Assembly: GCA_050740695.1 (NCBI GenBank) | Contig: JBOIDR010000113.1 | Span: 1-14,163 of the forward strand | Length of the DNA: 14,163 bases | Direction: 5' to 3' | Source of the DNA: JACCXJ01 sp050740695 | GTDB taxonomy: Bacteria; Pseudomonadota; Gammaproteobacteria; JACCXJ01 | In this document: piece by piece, positions 6,286 to 14,063 of the stretch | How the letters are laid out: every line of letters starts with the position of its first letter | Position numbering within the stretch: the stretch's first letter is position 1 | The notes under the pieces: model-generated | What the model was told of the DNA's origin: nothing | The model's database searches: none | The model's input: only the letters and a program-made list of their open reading frames with translations | Made by a program: the position numbers and the translations under genes

Positions 6286-7482
6286 ATGGACCCGCTGCTA
6301 CTGTCGCATTACACGCTCACGAGCGCCCTGGGGAGGGGCTGCGAGGCGACCTACGCGGCCTTGGGCGCGCGCCGCTCCGGGCTCCATCCGTGCGATTTCG
6401 AGGACGCGGCCCTCGCGACCTGGATCGGCCGGGTCGCCGGGCTCGAAGGCGAGCCCCTGCCGGGTGCCTGGCGAGCGTTCGATTGCCGCAACAACCGCCT
6501 GGCCCTGGTCGGGCTCCGACAGGACGGCTTCGAGTCCGCGGCCCAGGCCGCCCGCGAGCGCTACGGCGCCGAGCACGTCGCCGTCTTGCTCGGGACCTCG
6601 ACCTCCGGCATCCTGGAGACTGAGCACGCCTACCGGCGGCGGGATCCCGAGCACGGCGCCCTGCCGGCGGAGTTCATCGAGCGCTATCCCTATCGCCACA
6701 ACACCTTCTCGGTGGCGGCCTTCGTGCGCGGCTACCTCGGGCTCTCCGGACCCGCGGCCGTCATTTCGACCGCATGCTCATCGAGCGCCAAGGTGTTCGC
6801 CAGCGCCGCACGGCTCATGCGGGCGGGGCTTTGCGATGCCGCCGTGGTGGGCGGGGTGGACAGCCTGTGCCTTACTACCCTGTACGGCTTCTCGGCCCTG
6901 GAGCTGACGGCCGCCGGACCGTGCCGGCCGTGCGATGTCGAGCGCGACGGGCTGTCGATCGGGGAGGCCGCGGGCTTTGCGCTCCTCGAGAGGGCGGACG
7001 CCGCCGGCAGCGCGGGGGCAGTGATGCTGCTCGGCTACGGCGAGAGCGGTGACGGGTACCATATGTCCCACCCGCACCCGCAAGGGCTCGGCGCCATTGC
7101 GGCCATGCGCGAGGGCCTGGCACGCGCGGGCCTTGCAGCCGGCGATATCGATTACGTCAACCTCCACGGCACCGGTACCCGGGCCAACGACCTCATCGAG
7201 GATCGGGCGGTGAGCATCGTCTTCGGCCGCGGCACGCCGTGCAGCTCGACCAAGGGTTGGACCGGTCACACGCTCGGTGCCGCGGGGATCACCGAGGCGG
7301 TGATCGGTGCCCTGTGCCTCGGCCGCGGGCTCATCCCGGGGACCCTGAATACCACGCGGCTGGACCCGATCTTGACGAGCGCGATCCGACTCGACAACGA
7401 GACCCGGCCGATCCGCCGGCTGCTCAGCAACATATTCGGGTTCGGCGGGAACAACTGCAGCCTGGTGTTCGGCCGTCTGTGA
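6286..7482 (+). CDS. Beta-ketoacyl-ACP synthase (FabF/ApeO-like)
   Basis: A 398-residue thiolase-fold ketosynthase with the full condensing set: Cys164 in ISTACSSSAKVF, His294 in NLHGTGTRANDLIE, and Lys323/His328 in SSTKGWTGHTLGAAGITEA, followed by NIFGFGGNN. It would elongate the chain on the carrier protein by decarboxylative condensation with malonyl-ACP, probably paired with the chain-length-factor-like protein encoded next. The ATG at 6286 was chosen because MDPLLLSHYTLTSALGRG aligns with usual ketosynthase N-termini; in-frame ATGs at 6262, 6268 and 6271 are possible. The frame stays open to 6172, but those residues are arginine-rich and unlike the family. The 123-base gap before it (6163-6285) is the largest in the operon and holds no other recognisable feature. 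Confidence 0.88.
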   Translation: MDPLLLSHYTLTSALGRGCEATYAALGARRSGLHPCDFEDAALATWIGRVAGLEGEPLPGAWRAFDCRNNRLALVGLRQDGFESAAQAARERYGAEHVAVLLGTSTSGILETEHAYRRRDPEHGALPAEFIERYPYRHNTFSVAAFVRGYLGLSGPAAVISTACSSSAKVFASAARLMRAGLCDAAVVGGVDSLCLTTLYGFSALELTAAGPCRPCDVERDGLSIGEAAGFALLERADAAGSAGAVMLLGYGESGDGYHMSHPHPQGLGAIAAMREGLARAGLAAGDIDYVNLHGTGTRANDLIEDRAVSIVFGRGTPCSSTKGWTGHTLGAAGITEAVIGALCLGRGLIPGTLNTTRLDPILTSAIRLDNETRPIRRLLSNIFGFGGNNCSLVFGRL

Positions 7483-7511
7483 TCCCCCCCGATGCGCCTC
7501 CTTGTGATCCG

Positions 7512-7539
7512 CCCACTGTGACTGCCCCACTGTGACTGC
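7512..7539. repeat. Perfect 14-bp tandem duplication
   Basis: CCCACTGTGACTGC at 7512-7525 is repeated exactly at 7526-7539, with a diverged third partial unit ending in the GTG start at 7546. It sits in the 63-base gap before the chain-length-factor-like gene, where a ribosome-binding site would be expected. Confidence 0.85.
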
Positions 7540-7545
7540 GCCGCT

Positions 7546-8340
7546 GTGATCGAGGTCCACCTGCACGGCATCGGCCTCCTGGGTCCCGGCCTTCCGGGCT
7601 ATACCGATGACAGCCGCGCGCTCCTGGCCGGCCGGCGTATCCACCGCTTCGAGCCCATCCGGGACCCGGTCGCCCCGCTCCTGCCCCCGAACGAACGCCG
7701 CCGGTGCAGCGCCTTGGTGCGCCATTCCCTGACCGTTGCCGAGGAGGCGATGCGCGCGGCCGAGATCGATGCGGCCGACTTGGCGACCGTGTTCGCCTCG
7801 TCCGGCGGCGAGTACGCGATCCTCGATCGGATCTGCGCCGCGCTTGCGGGCCCGGAGCGGGCCGTCTCGCCTACCCTGTTCCACCACTCGGTGCACAACG
7901 CCGCGGCCGGTTACTTTGCCATCGCCACCGGATCGCGGCGCTCCTCGACGGCGCTCGCCGCCTATGATGCGACCTTCGCCGCCGGGCTCATCGAGGCGGC
8001 CGCACAGGTGGCGGCGGAGGCGCGCCCGGTGTTGTTCGTGGCCTATGATCTGCCGCCCCCGGAGCCCTTGTACTCGGCCAGGCCCTTGTCCGCGCCCTTC
8101 GCGCTGGCGCTGGTCCTCGGGGGGCAAAGGACCAACGCCATGGCACGCCTCCGGGTGGACGTGTGCAACCGCGGTACCCCGGTGACGCGCCTGTCCGATC
8201 CGTCTCTCGAAGCCCTTTGCCGCGGCAATCCCGCGGCGCGAGGCCTGCCCTTGCTCGTGGCCCTCGCGCGCGGCGCCACCGAGCGGGTGGTGTTCGAGTA
8301 CTTGGAGGACCGGCACCTCGCCGTCCGGATCGCGCCATGA
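7546..8340 (+). CDS. Ketosynthase-like chain-length factor (ApeC-like)
   Basis: A 264-residue protein matching the short 'beta-ketoacyl synthase-like, N-terminal' family found in APE clusters: VHLHGIGLLGPG at the start, FASSGGEYAILD (83-94), and SPTLFHHSVHNAAAGYFAIA (108-127) followed by SSTALAAYDATFAAGLIEAA. The position of the nucleophilic Cys carries no Cys and the C-terminal half with the catalytic His residues is missing, as expected for a chain-length factor. In APE systems the homologue forms a heterodimer with a ketosynthase. The GTG at 7546 is the first possible start after an in-frame stop; there is no clear Shine-Dalgarno sequence, only a 14-bp tandem repeat. Its stop overlaps the next ATG (ATGA). 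Confidence 0.82.
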   Translation: MIEVHLHGIGLLGPGLPGYTDDSRALLAGRRIHRFEPIRDPVAPLLPPNERRRCSALVRHSLTVAEEAMRAAEIDAADLATVFASSGGEYAILDRICAALAGPERAVSPTLFHHSVHNAAAGYFAIATGSRRSSTALAAYDATFAAGLIEAAAQVAAEARPVLFVAYDLPPPEPLYSARPLSAPFALALVLGGQRTNAMARLRVDVCNRGTPVTRLSDPSLEALCRGNPAARGLPLLVALARGATERVVFEYLEDRHLAVRIAP

Positions 8341-8792
8341 TGGCTCATCGCGATCTGCGCGCCTATCTGCCTCATGCCGGCGCCATGTGTCTCCTGGAGA
8401 TCGTGGAGTCCTGCGATGAGACGTGCATCCGCTGTACGGCGATTTCCCATCTCGACCCGGACAACCCACTCCGGCGCGCGGGGATCCTGTGGGCGATCTG
8501 CGGGTTGGAGTACGCCGCCCAGTCCATGGCCGTGCACCTCTCTCTGGCATCGGGGCGCCGCGGGCGGCCGCGTGCCGGTCTCCTGGGCGAGGTCCGGGAA
8601 CTGAGGCTTTGTGCCGGACGGCTCGACGAGGTCGCGGCCCCGCTGTCGGTCGAGGCTACCCGGATCCTCGATGACGACCGACGCGCGATGTATCGGTTTC
8701 GCGTGGCGGCGGACGGGCGCGAGATCCTCTCCGGACGCGCCTCCGTTTTTCTCGATTACCCTTGTGTGAATCGATCCAGGGCAGCGCGATGA
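8337..8792 (+). CDS. apeP: ApeP-like hotdog dehydratase
   Basis: A 151-residue hotdog protein with the ApeP pattern: YLPHAGAMCLLEIVES with the expected catalytic His13, SHLDPDNPLRRAGILWAICG, then LEYAAQSMAVH with Glu58 in the place of the partner acidic residue. It would act with the ApeI-like protein to dehydrate 3-hydroxyacyl intermediates during polyene extension. Two consecutive ATGs (8337 and 8340) are available; the first gives an ATGA overlap with the preceding gene and was preferred. The stop overlaps the next ATG in the same way. An upstream open stretch of this frame inside the previous gene is a shadow. Confidence 0.86.
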   Translation: MMAHRDLRAYLPHAGAMCLLEIVESCDETCIRCTAISHLDPDNPLRRAGILWAICGLEYAAQSMAVHLSLASGRRGRPRAGLLGEVRELRLCAGRLDEVAAPLSVEATRILDDDRRAMYRFRVAADGREILSGRASVFLDYPCVNRSRAAR

Positions 8793-9508
8793 AACGCGCC
8801 CTGGTCACGGGCGCGAGCGGGGCGATCGGCGCGGCCGTCTGCCGAGCGCTGGCGGGAAGCGGAATGGAGGTAGTGGTCCATGCCCACCGCCGTGCGGATC
8901 GAGCGGCGGCGCTGGCACGAGCGATCCGCGAGGCCGGTGGGGCCGCGAGCAGCGTGGCCTTCGATGTGAGCGATCGAGCGGCCGCGGGATCGGCGCTCGC
9001 CGCCGTGCTCGAGGGCGGTCCCATCCAGGTCCTGGTCAACAATGCCGGGGTCCACGCCGACGCGCCGCTCGCGGGCATGCGGCACGAGCAATGGACCGCC
9101 GTCATCGCCGTGTCATTGCACGGGTTTTTCAATGTCACCCAGCCGCTCCTCCTACCGATGATGGCGACGCGCTGGGGGCGGATCGTCTCCATCTCGTCGG
9201 TCGCGGGGCGCATCGGCAATCGCGGCCAGGCCAATTACGCCGCCGCCAAGTCGGGGCTGCACGGGGCCTCGCGCTCGCTCGCCTTGGAATTGGCGTCGCG
9301 GGGCGTCACGGTCAACATCGTGGCCCCGGGGATCATCGACTCGCCCGCCGCCCAGGAAGCCTTTCCCGCGGAGCGGATCGCGGCGTTGGTGCCCATGAAG
9401 CGGGCCGGGCGGCCCGAGGAGGTCGCGGCGCTGGTCGCTTTCCTGGCCTCCGATCAGGCTAGCTATATCACCGGCCAGGTGATCGGCATCGATGGGGGCA
9501 TGGCGTGA
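8789..9508 (+). CDS. 3-oxoacyl-ACP reductase (FabG/ApeQ-like)
   Basis: A 239-residue classical short-chain dehydrogenase of normal FabG length. It has the NADPH-binding TGASGAIG (7-14), NNAG (84-87), catalytic Ser137 in VSISSVAG, Tyr150 and Lys154 in NYAAAKSG, and the FabG-like end YITGQVIGIDGGMA. It would reduce the 3-oxoacyl chain made by the ketosynthase to the 3-hydroxyacyl form. The ATG at 8789 overlaps the previous stop (ATGA) and starts exactly at the Rossmann strand. The stop overlaps the GTG of the glycosyltransferase gene. Its place between a dehydratase and other APE-type genes argues for ApeQ rather than a housekeeping FabG. Confidence 0.92.
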   Translation: MKRALVTGASGAIGAAVCRALAGSGMEVVVHAHRRADRAAALARAIREAGGAASSVAFDVSDRAAAGSALAAVLEGGPIQVLVNNAGVHADAPLAGMRHEQWTAVIAVSLHGFFNVTQPLLLPMMATRWGRIVSISSVAGRIGNRGQANYAAAKSGLHGASRSLALELASRGVTVNIVAPGIIDSPAAQEAFPAERIAALVPMKRAGRPEEVAALVAFLASDQASYITGQVIGIDGGMA

Positions 9509-10323
9509 CGCAGCACGGTGATTACTGGGCGGTGATCCCCGTCTATGACGAGGCCCCGACCATACGCGAGATCGCCTTGCGGGCGCTTCGTGAGCTCCCG
9601 CGGGTGATCGTCGTCGATGACGGCTCGTGCGATGGGACGGCCGAGGCGGTGGCCGGGCTGCCGGTGGTGCTGCTCAGGAACCGCCGCAACCGCGGCAAGG
9701 CCATGAGCCTGTGGCGTGGTTTCCGTTATGCCCTGTCGCGCGGGGCCATCGGGGTCGTGACCCTCGATGGCGATGGCCAGCATGCCCCGGAGGACATCAC
9801 CCGGCTGCTCGGGGAGGCCCGGCGCATGCCGGGACAGTTGCTCATCGGCGCACGCTCCAGACACTCCCGCCGCAGAGCCCCTCTTCGTGGCCGCGCCCGT
9901 TACTATGCCAACCGCTTCGCCGACTTCTGGATCTCCTGGGCCGCAGGCTACCCCATCGCGGACAGCCAGTCCGGGCTGCGCTTCTATCCCCGAGAGCTAC
10001 TGGGCGAGGTGAAGGTGCGACATGGGAAGACGCGGAGCTTCGTGTTCGAGAGCGAGGTGTTGATCGAAAGCGCACGCCTCGGCTTCCAGGCGCGGGCGGT
10101 ACCGGTAGCTGCCCACCCCCGCCTCGGCCCGAGGCCCAGTCACTTCCGCCCGTTCGTCGACATCGCGCGTATCACCCGCATGGTCGCGGGCAGGCTCCTG
10201 GCACGCCGGCTGTACCTCGGTGGCCTGTATCGATCGCTCCGACGACCCGTCCGGCTCATGGACCAACCGAATCACGCGCTCGATCCCGCCTCGGCGGCAG
10301 AGAGTGCCACGCCCATCGAGTGA
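9505..10323 (+). CDS. Family 2 glycosyltransferase (polyprenyl-phosphate sugar transferase-like)
   Basis: A 272-residue GT-A fold glycosyltransferase: AVIPVYDEAPTI (9-20), VVDDGSCDGT (36-45), TLDGDGQHAPEDI (87-99, the DxD metal site) and DSQSGLRFYP (153-162). It resembles dolichyl-phosphate mannose synthase-like enzymes and the glycosyltransferase half of ApeJ-type fusions. It would transfer a sugar to a lipid carrier or the polyene anchor; donor and acceptor are not evident. There is no C-terminal membrane anchor, only an arginine-rich segment (LLARRLYLGGLYRSLRRPVR) that might associate with the membrane. The GTG at 9505 overlaps the reductase stop (GTGA). It ends the operon; no T-tailed hairpin was found in the 67 bases before the oppositely oriented receptor gene. 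Confidence 0.87.
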   Translation: MTQHGDYWAVIPVYDEAPTIREIALRALRELPRVIVVDDGSCDGTAEAVAGLPVVLLRNRRNRGKAMSLWRGFRYALSRGAIGVVTLDGDGQHAPEDITRLLGEARRMPGQLLIGARSRHSRRRAPLRGRARYYANRFADFWISWAAGYPIADSQSGLRFYPRELLGEVKVRHGKTRSFVFESEVLIESARLGFQARAVPVAAHPRLGPRPSHFRPFVDIARITRMVAGRLLARRLYLGGLYRSLRRPVRLMDQPNHALDPASAAESATPIE

Positions 10324-10390
10324 CCCGCGCCGGCATGCGGCGGGGCACGACCACGACCGGCACATCGACAAGCGGCTAGAGAAACATCGG

Positions 10391-12361
10391 TTAGAACAGC
10401 GCCAGCCGGACGCCGCCAAGACCGCAGCGCCGGGTACACCGAAGCTGAACGTCTCCGGGGTACGATCGTCGTTCAGGTTCTCGCCACGCACGTAGAAGAG
10501 CACGTTCTGATTCACCTGGTAGCTTGCCTGGGCGTTGAGGTACACCGCGTCCTCAAGCAGAAGTTGGTTGGCTCGTCGTCGAAATGCCTGCCGCGGTACA
10601 CCGCCTCGATAAAGACGCTGAGGGGCGCGTGCATCGTCTGCCATTCGGTGTAGATCCGGCCCTGGTGGCGCGGGCGCTTGCGTAGCTCGTGCTCATGCAC
10701 GAGGTCGGTGGAATTGGTGTAGGTGTAGTCGAAACCGCTATCGGAACCCGGCCCCCAGCGGTATTCCCCCTCGACCTCGAAACCCCAGATCCGGGCCTCG
10801 GCGACATTCTCACTGATCAATAGCCCGAGGCGCTCCGCCAAGGTGAGCTGGATCAGGTCATCCAGGCGACTGTAGTAACCGGTCAGCGAGAGGCGACCGG
10901 CCGGTGTCGGCGACCAGTCGATACCGAGATCCGCCCCGACACTGCGCTCCGGTTCCAAACCCGGTTCACCGGAAAAAGGAATGAAAAAGAGCTCGTGAAA
11001 GGCGGGCGCGCGATAGGTGTTGCCGCCGACGCGCGTACGGTGAGGGCGCTCGTCGCAGCGTAGGCCAGGCCATCGTAAGCCGTCGGGTGCGTCCCGAGGT
11101 CGTCATAGCGGTTGACGCGCACGCCGGCGAATCCGCTCCAACGCCCGAGACTGGCCTGCGATTCGGCCAGGCCAGTGTAGATCGTGCGCGCGCCGTGCAG
11201 GGAAAGGGCGGGCAAGTCGAATAGGGGAGGGTGCGGCAGATCGAACTGGTTGGTCCCTTCCTCTTGCTGGGCCTCCCCTCCCCAGCGAAAGCTCACCGTA
11301 CTGTCGGTCGTCGCCGCGTCGCGTGTCGTCGCAGATGCGCCCTCATAGAGAATGTGATCGTTTGTCCAACGCGCGAGCAGGAGCCGGTTATCGAAACCGA
11401 ACGGCATGTCCCCGACTCGGGTCGCAACGCGGTTGCGGGTAAAGCCGAGCTGCAGCCTCGAATTCCAACGACGGTTGATCGCCACGGACGGCTGGGTCTG
11501 GGCCACCCAGGTCTCTTCGATGCCGAACGCCGATAGGTCGTCGCGGAGCCCCGGGCGGCCATCGGGTAACGTGCCCGGGCGGTCGATCTCGGCGCGCGAG
11601 CGCTTGTACAGTAACGAACCGTCGAGGGTGAACCCATTCGCCGGTGAGACGGCGAAGCGGGCCGCTCCCAGGCTACCATGGTAGCCATCGCGCTCGGGAT
11701 TCCCGTTCTCTTGATCCGCCTGACTGATGCCGTCGAAGACCTCGTCATCATTGACGGTCACGGTCAGGCGCCCTGTATCTCCCGCGGCACCGGCGCCTAT
11801 CGACGAGGACAGCGCACCGTAGCTCCCGCCTTCCAGATGAACGAAGCCACCGCCCTCGCGCTCGTCGCGGGTGAAGAGGCGGATGACACCGCCGGCCCCA
11901 CGACCGCCGTAGCGGGGTGCGGTCACCCCGCGGACCACCTCGATGCGCTCCACCGCGTCGGCGGGCCAGGCGGGGAGATTGAAAGCACCTGAGACCCCGC
12001 TATAGAGCGGGATCCCATCGAGCGTAAACTGTCCCTGGCCGCTTGGCACGCCGCGCACCGACACGGAGGACGACGTGGTACCACTCCCTGCCCTGTGCAG
12101 GGTTACGCCCGGCAAGCCGCGCAAAACGCCGTTGAGATTGCGTTCCTCAGAGCTTTCGAGTGTGGCCCGTTCCACCATGGTAATACTGCTCGCGGCCGGC
12201 ACGGGGTCCGAAGGCCCTCGCGGAGCGGTCACGTTCAGAGTCGGTAGGATGAGCTCGGACTCCGGTACGACAGGGTCGTCTTGGCCCGTTACGCTCCGGG
12301 TCGCTAGAGCCAGGAAACCGAGGGCTAGCCCGAGCGCCACGCCGCGGTGGAGCCGATGCAT
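10391..12361 (-). pseudogene. BtuB-type TonB-dependent outer-membrane receptor gene with three frameshifts
   Basis: The first and longest frame (12361 down to about 11032) has a signal peptide (RGVALGLALGFLALATRSVTG), a TonB-box-like LPTLNVTAP, and a plug domain (VLRGLPGVTLHRAGSG, VSVRGVPSGQGQFTLDGIPL, DAVERIEVVRGVTAPRYGG, GAGGVIRLFTR). Near 11032 the family continues in another frame with GGNTYRAPAFHELFFIPFSG, EPGLEPERSVGADLGIDWSP; near 10565 it shifts to QLLLEDAVYLNAQASYQVNQ, YVRGENLNDDRTPE; near 10425 a further shift restores the terminal GGVRLALF and a stop at 10391-10393. The assembled length, about 655 residues, is normal for a BtuB/siderophore-type receptor. These proteins import cobalamin, metal chelates or similar ligands with TonB energy. 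As read, it would end after the plug and half the barrel. It converges on the operon. Confidence 0.85.
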
Positions 12362-12370
12362 GTCCCAGGC

Positions 12371-12378
12371 ACCTCCTT
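12371..12378 (-). promoter_or_regulatory. Strong Shine-Dalgarno site for the receptor gene
   Basis: On the minus strand AAGGAGGT lies nine bases before the ATG at 12359-12361, which fixes this start. The further upstream region (to about 12640) was read for a cobalamin riboswitch B12 box and none was found. Confidence 0.75.
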
Positions 12379-12564
12379 CCCGATTATGATTATTGTCGGA
12401 TCAGGCAAGGCCGTTTCCGGGGAGCGCCCCACTCCGCCCGCTCCGGGTTCTCTTACACCCTGCTTACGTTCCAATTGCTGAACACAACAACTCGAACAAA
12501 TTCTAGCCAAAGGGGGCCAAGTCCTTCAGCCGCTGACCAAGCCTCGTCTCCGCCTGACACGCCT

Positions 12565-12610
12565 GGCCCCCACCCTACCCATCCCCCGCTGCGCAGGGGA
12601 GGGACGACCC
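12565..12610. repeat. Palindromic repeat, copy 1
   Basis: A GGCCCCCACCCTACCC flank leads into a C-rich/G-rich hairpin (CCCC, centre CTGCGCAG, GGGG). The same arrangement of flank plus palindrome recurs at 12738-12848. No gene is recognised in 12362-13162; apart from the three palindromes and a CGAGTCAA(AA)C duplication near 12963-12980 I see nothing in it. Confidence 0.6.
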
Positions 12611-12737
12611 TGGCGCTTGTAGCTGATTGAGTTTGCATGTGAATCAGGACTTGCTTGAGCGGTGTTGTTCGACATTTACGACGCAAGTATCTATTTCATA
12701 CTACGCGATTTCGATAAGTTGTCAGCACCAGCTTGTT

Positions 12738-12760
12738 CCCTCCCCCTGGCAGGGGGAGGG
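12738..12760. repeat. Palindromic repeat, copy 2
   Basis: CCCTCCCCCTG and CAGGGGGAGGG are exact reverse complements separated by one base. The flank to the right (12761-12779, including GGTGGGGGTTGAGCG) is a near reverse complement of the flank left of copy 3. Confidence 0.78.
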
Positions 12761-12825
12761 CCAGGGTGGGGGTTGAGCGCTGGGGGCCGCGTCATTCCGA
12801 TCGGACGCGCTCGACCCCAATCCTA

Positions 12826-12848
12826 CCTTCCCCCTTCCAGGGGGAAGG
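12826..12848. repeat. Palindromic repeat, copy 3
   Basis: CCTTCCCCCT and AGGGGGAAGG are exact reverse complements around a three-base loop. The left flank (about 12808-12825, CGCTCGACCCCAATCC) mirrors the right flank of copy 2, so copies 2 and 3 form one larger head-to-head inverted pair. Confidence 0.78.
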
Positions 12849-13162
12849 GACAACGAATTTCAAATGTCCACATGTCTTTGGCTGGGAATAGGTCGCGGTG
12901 TAGGTAGGTCTGCCCAACATTGCATCCTACCCCGCCGTGATCGGTTAGCATAGGGACCTCGACCGAGTCAAAACCGAGTCAATGGGGGGAGAGTGAAGGA
13001 GACGAAGCAGAGCGGTCCACGCTTCGCCAAGATCTCCCCTCCGCGGTCGCAGCACGGAGTGACGATACCCCCGGTCTTTTGCAAACTCCGCCTCGACCGG
13101 CGACCATGGGTTTCGCCGTTCGACCAGTCATCAGGTACGAAACGCGATCGGTTTCTTTGTTC

Positions 13163-14045
13163 TCAATGCCCAGGAGGCGGGGCTACAACCATATAAGAGA
13201 CGCCGCTGCCTCCGTAAGCCTGAGTGTACCAGGTCGAACCACACTGGTAATAGGTCACGCCATTGGCAGGGACCACGTTGGGCGAGCAGGGAAGGCTCGT
13301 GTAGCCCGCTGGTGGCGGCGTGGTGTAGACGGTCGTTGTCGATGTGGTTTCGGCAGTCTCCGTCTCCACTACGTAGCCGAGAGCCGCCGCACCGAGCCCC
13401 ACGGCCCAGACTTCACCGTCGTCCCAATCGTCGTCCCAGTCATCGTCGTAATGATAGCCGCCGCCGTAATAGTAACCCCCCCATAGTACTCTCCTGCATA
13501 CTGCTGCCGGTTTTGCTGCCGCTCGGTGAGCCCTGCTGGCGCGCGTCCGTCCTTTCGCTGTAGCCCTGCTGGCGAGCATCCGTCCGCTCGGCCATGGCGT
13601 CCTGGCGCTGACCCTGCCGCTCGGTCCTCTCCTGCTGGCCCCCGGTCCTGGTGTCGGCACGGGCCTGGCTACGCTCCGCGGCCTGCGTCTGACGCTGCTG
13701 CTGCCGAGTCGTTGCCCGATCCGTGGAAGCGGTTTGATAGGACTGGGAGCGTTGCTGGGCCCGGGCTTGCTGCGTGCTCGACCGCGTCTGGGAGCGTTGC
13801 GCCGATCGCTGCGCGGATCCAGAGCTCATCGAGCCGGACCTGGCCGATGCTCCCCTCGCACCGGACGAGAAGCTGCCGCTCGCGGCCGGACCGCTGCGCG
13901 AGACGCCTCCCTCACCCCGGGAGAAACCACCGCCGCCACCGGAAAAGCCTCCACCGCCACCACGATAAAAACCTCCACCTCCTCCGCGTCCCCGGGCGAA
14001 AGCATCATCCAGGGTCCCTATCAAGAAAACGAATGCGGGTATCAC
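13163..14045 (-). pseudogene. Glycine-rich, Arg/Gln-rich secreted protein gene with two frameshifts
   Basis: Not a characterised family that I can name. The minus-strand product would begin with a GTG at 14043-14045 and a short signal-like segment (IPAFVFLIGTLDDAFARG), then glycine-rich repeats (RGGGGGFSGGGGGFSRG), a long low-complexity Ser/Gln/Arg/Thr region with the repeated unit SERTDARQQG, then in a second frame LTERQQNRQQYAGEYYGG, and in a third YYYGGGYHYDDDWDDDWDDG, EVWAVGLGAAALGYVV, and a conserved-looking end NGVTYYQCGSTWYTQAYGGS and VVAPPPGH with the stop at 13163-13165. Frame changes lie near 13530 and in a run of seven C (G on the coding strand) at 13476-13482. Proteins ending in this NGVTYYQCGSTWY pattern are common small secreted or envelope proteins of unknown role. 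There is no ATG start and no clear ribosome site, so the N-terminus may also be damaged. Confidence 0.65.
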
Positions 14046-14063
14046 TTTAGGTGATTGAAACGG

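Noticed and set aside
6778..8550. Very long minus-strand open frame (590 codons)
   Set aside because: It lies opposite two genes with clear family motifs, is rich in Arg/Gly/Pro and shows no family pattern; GC-rich coding DNA gives such shadows.
3277..10323. Calling the operon ordinary type II fatty acid synthesis
   Set aside because: The ApeC-like chain-length factor, ApeP-like dehydratase, dedicated ligase, acyltransferase and glycosyltransferase are together characteristic of aryl-polyene-type clusters, not of housekeeping fab operons.
12362..12640. Cobalamin riboswitch upstream of the BtuB-like receptor
   Set aside because: No B12-box (AGCCAGGAGACC-like) or GCTGCCCCCGCAACTG-like core was found on the minus strand; only a 6-bp GGAGCG/CGCTCC hairpin at 12421-12444.
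12993..13196. Plus-strand 67-codon frame starting with GTG near a GA-rich stretch
   Set aside because: Overlaps the 3' end of the glycine-rich protein gene, has no family pattern, and the region looks like repeat-type intergenic DNA.
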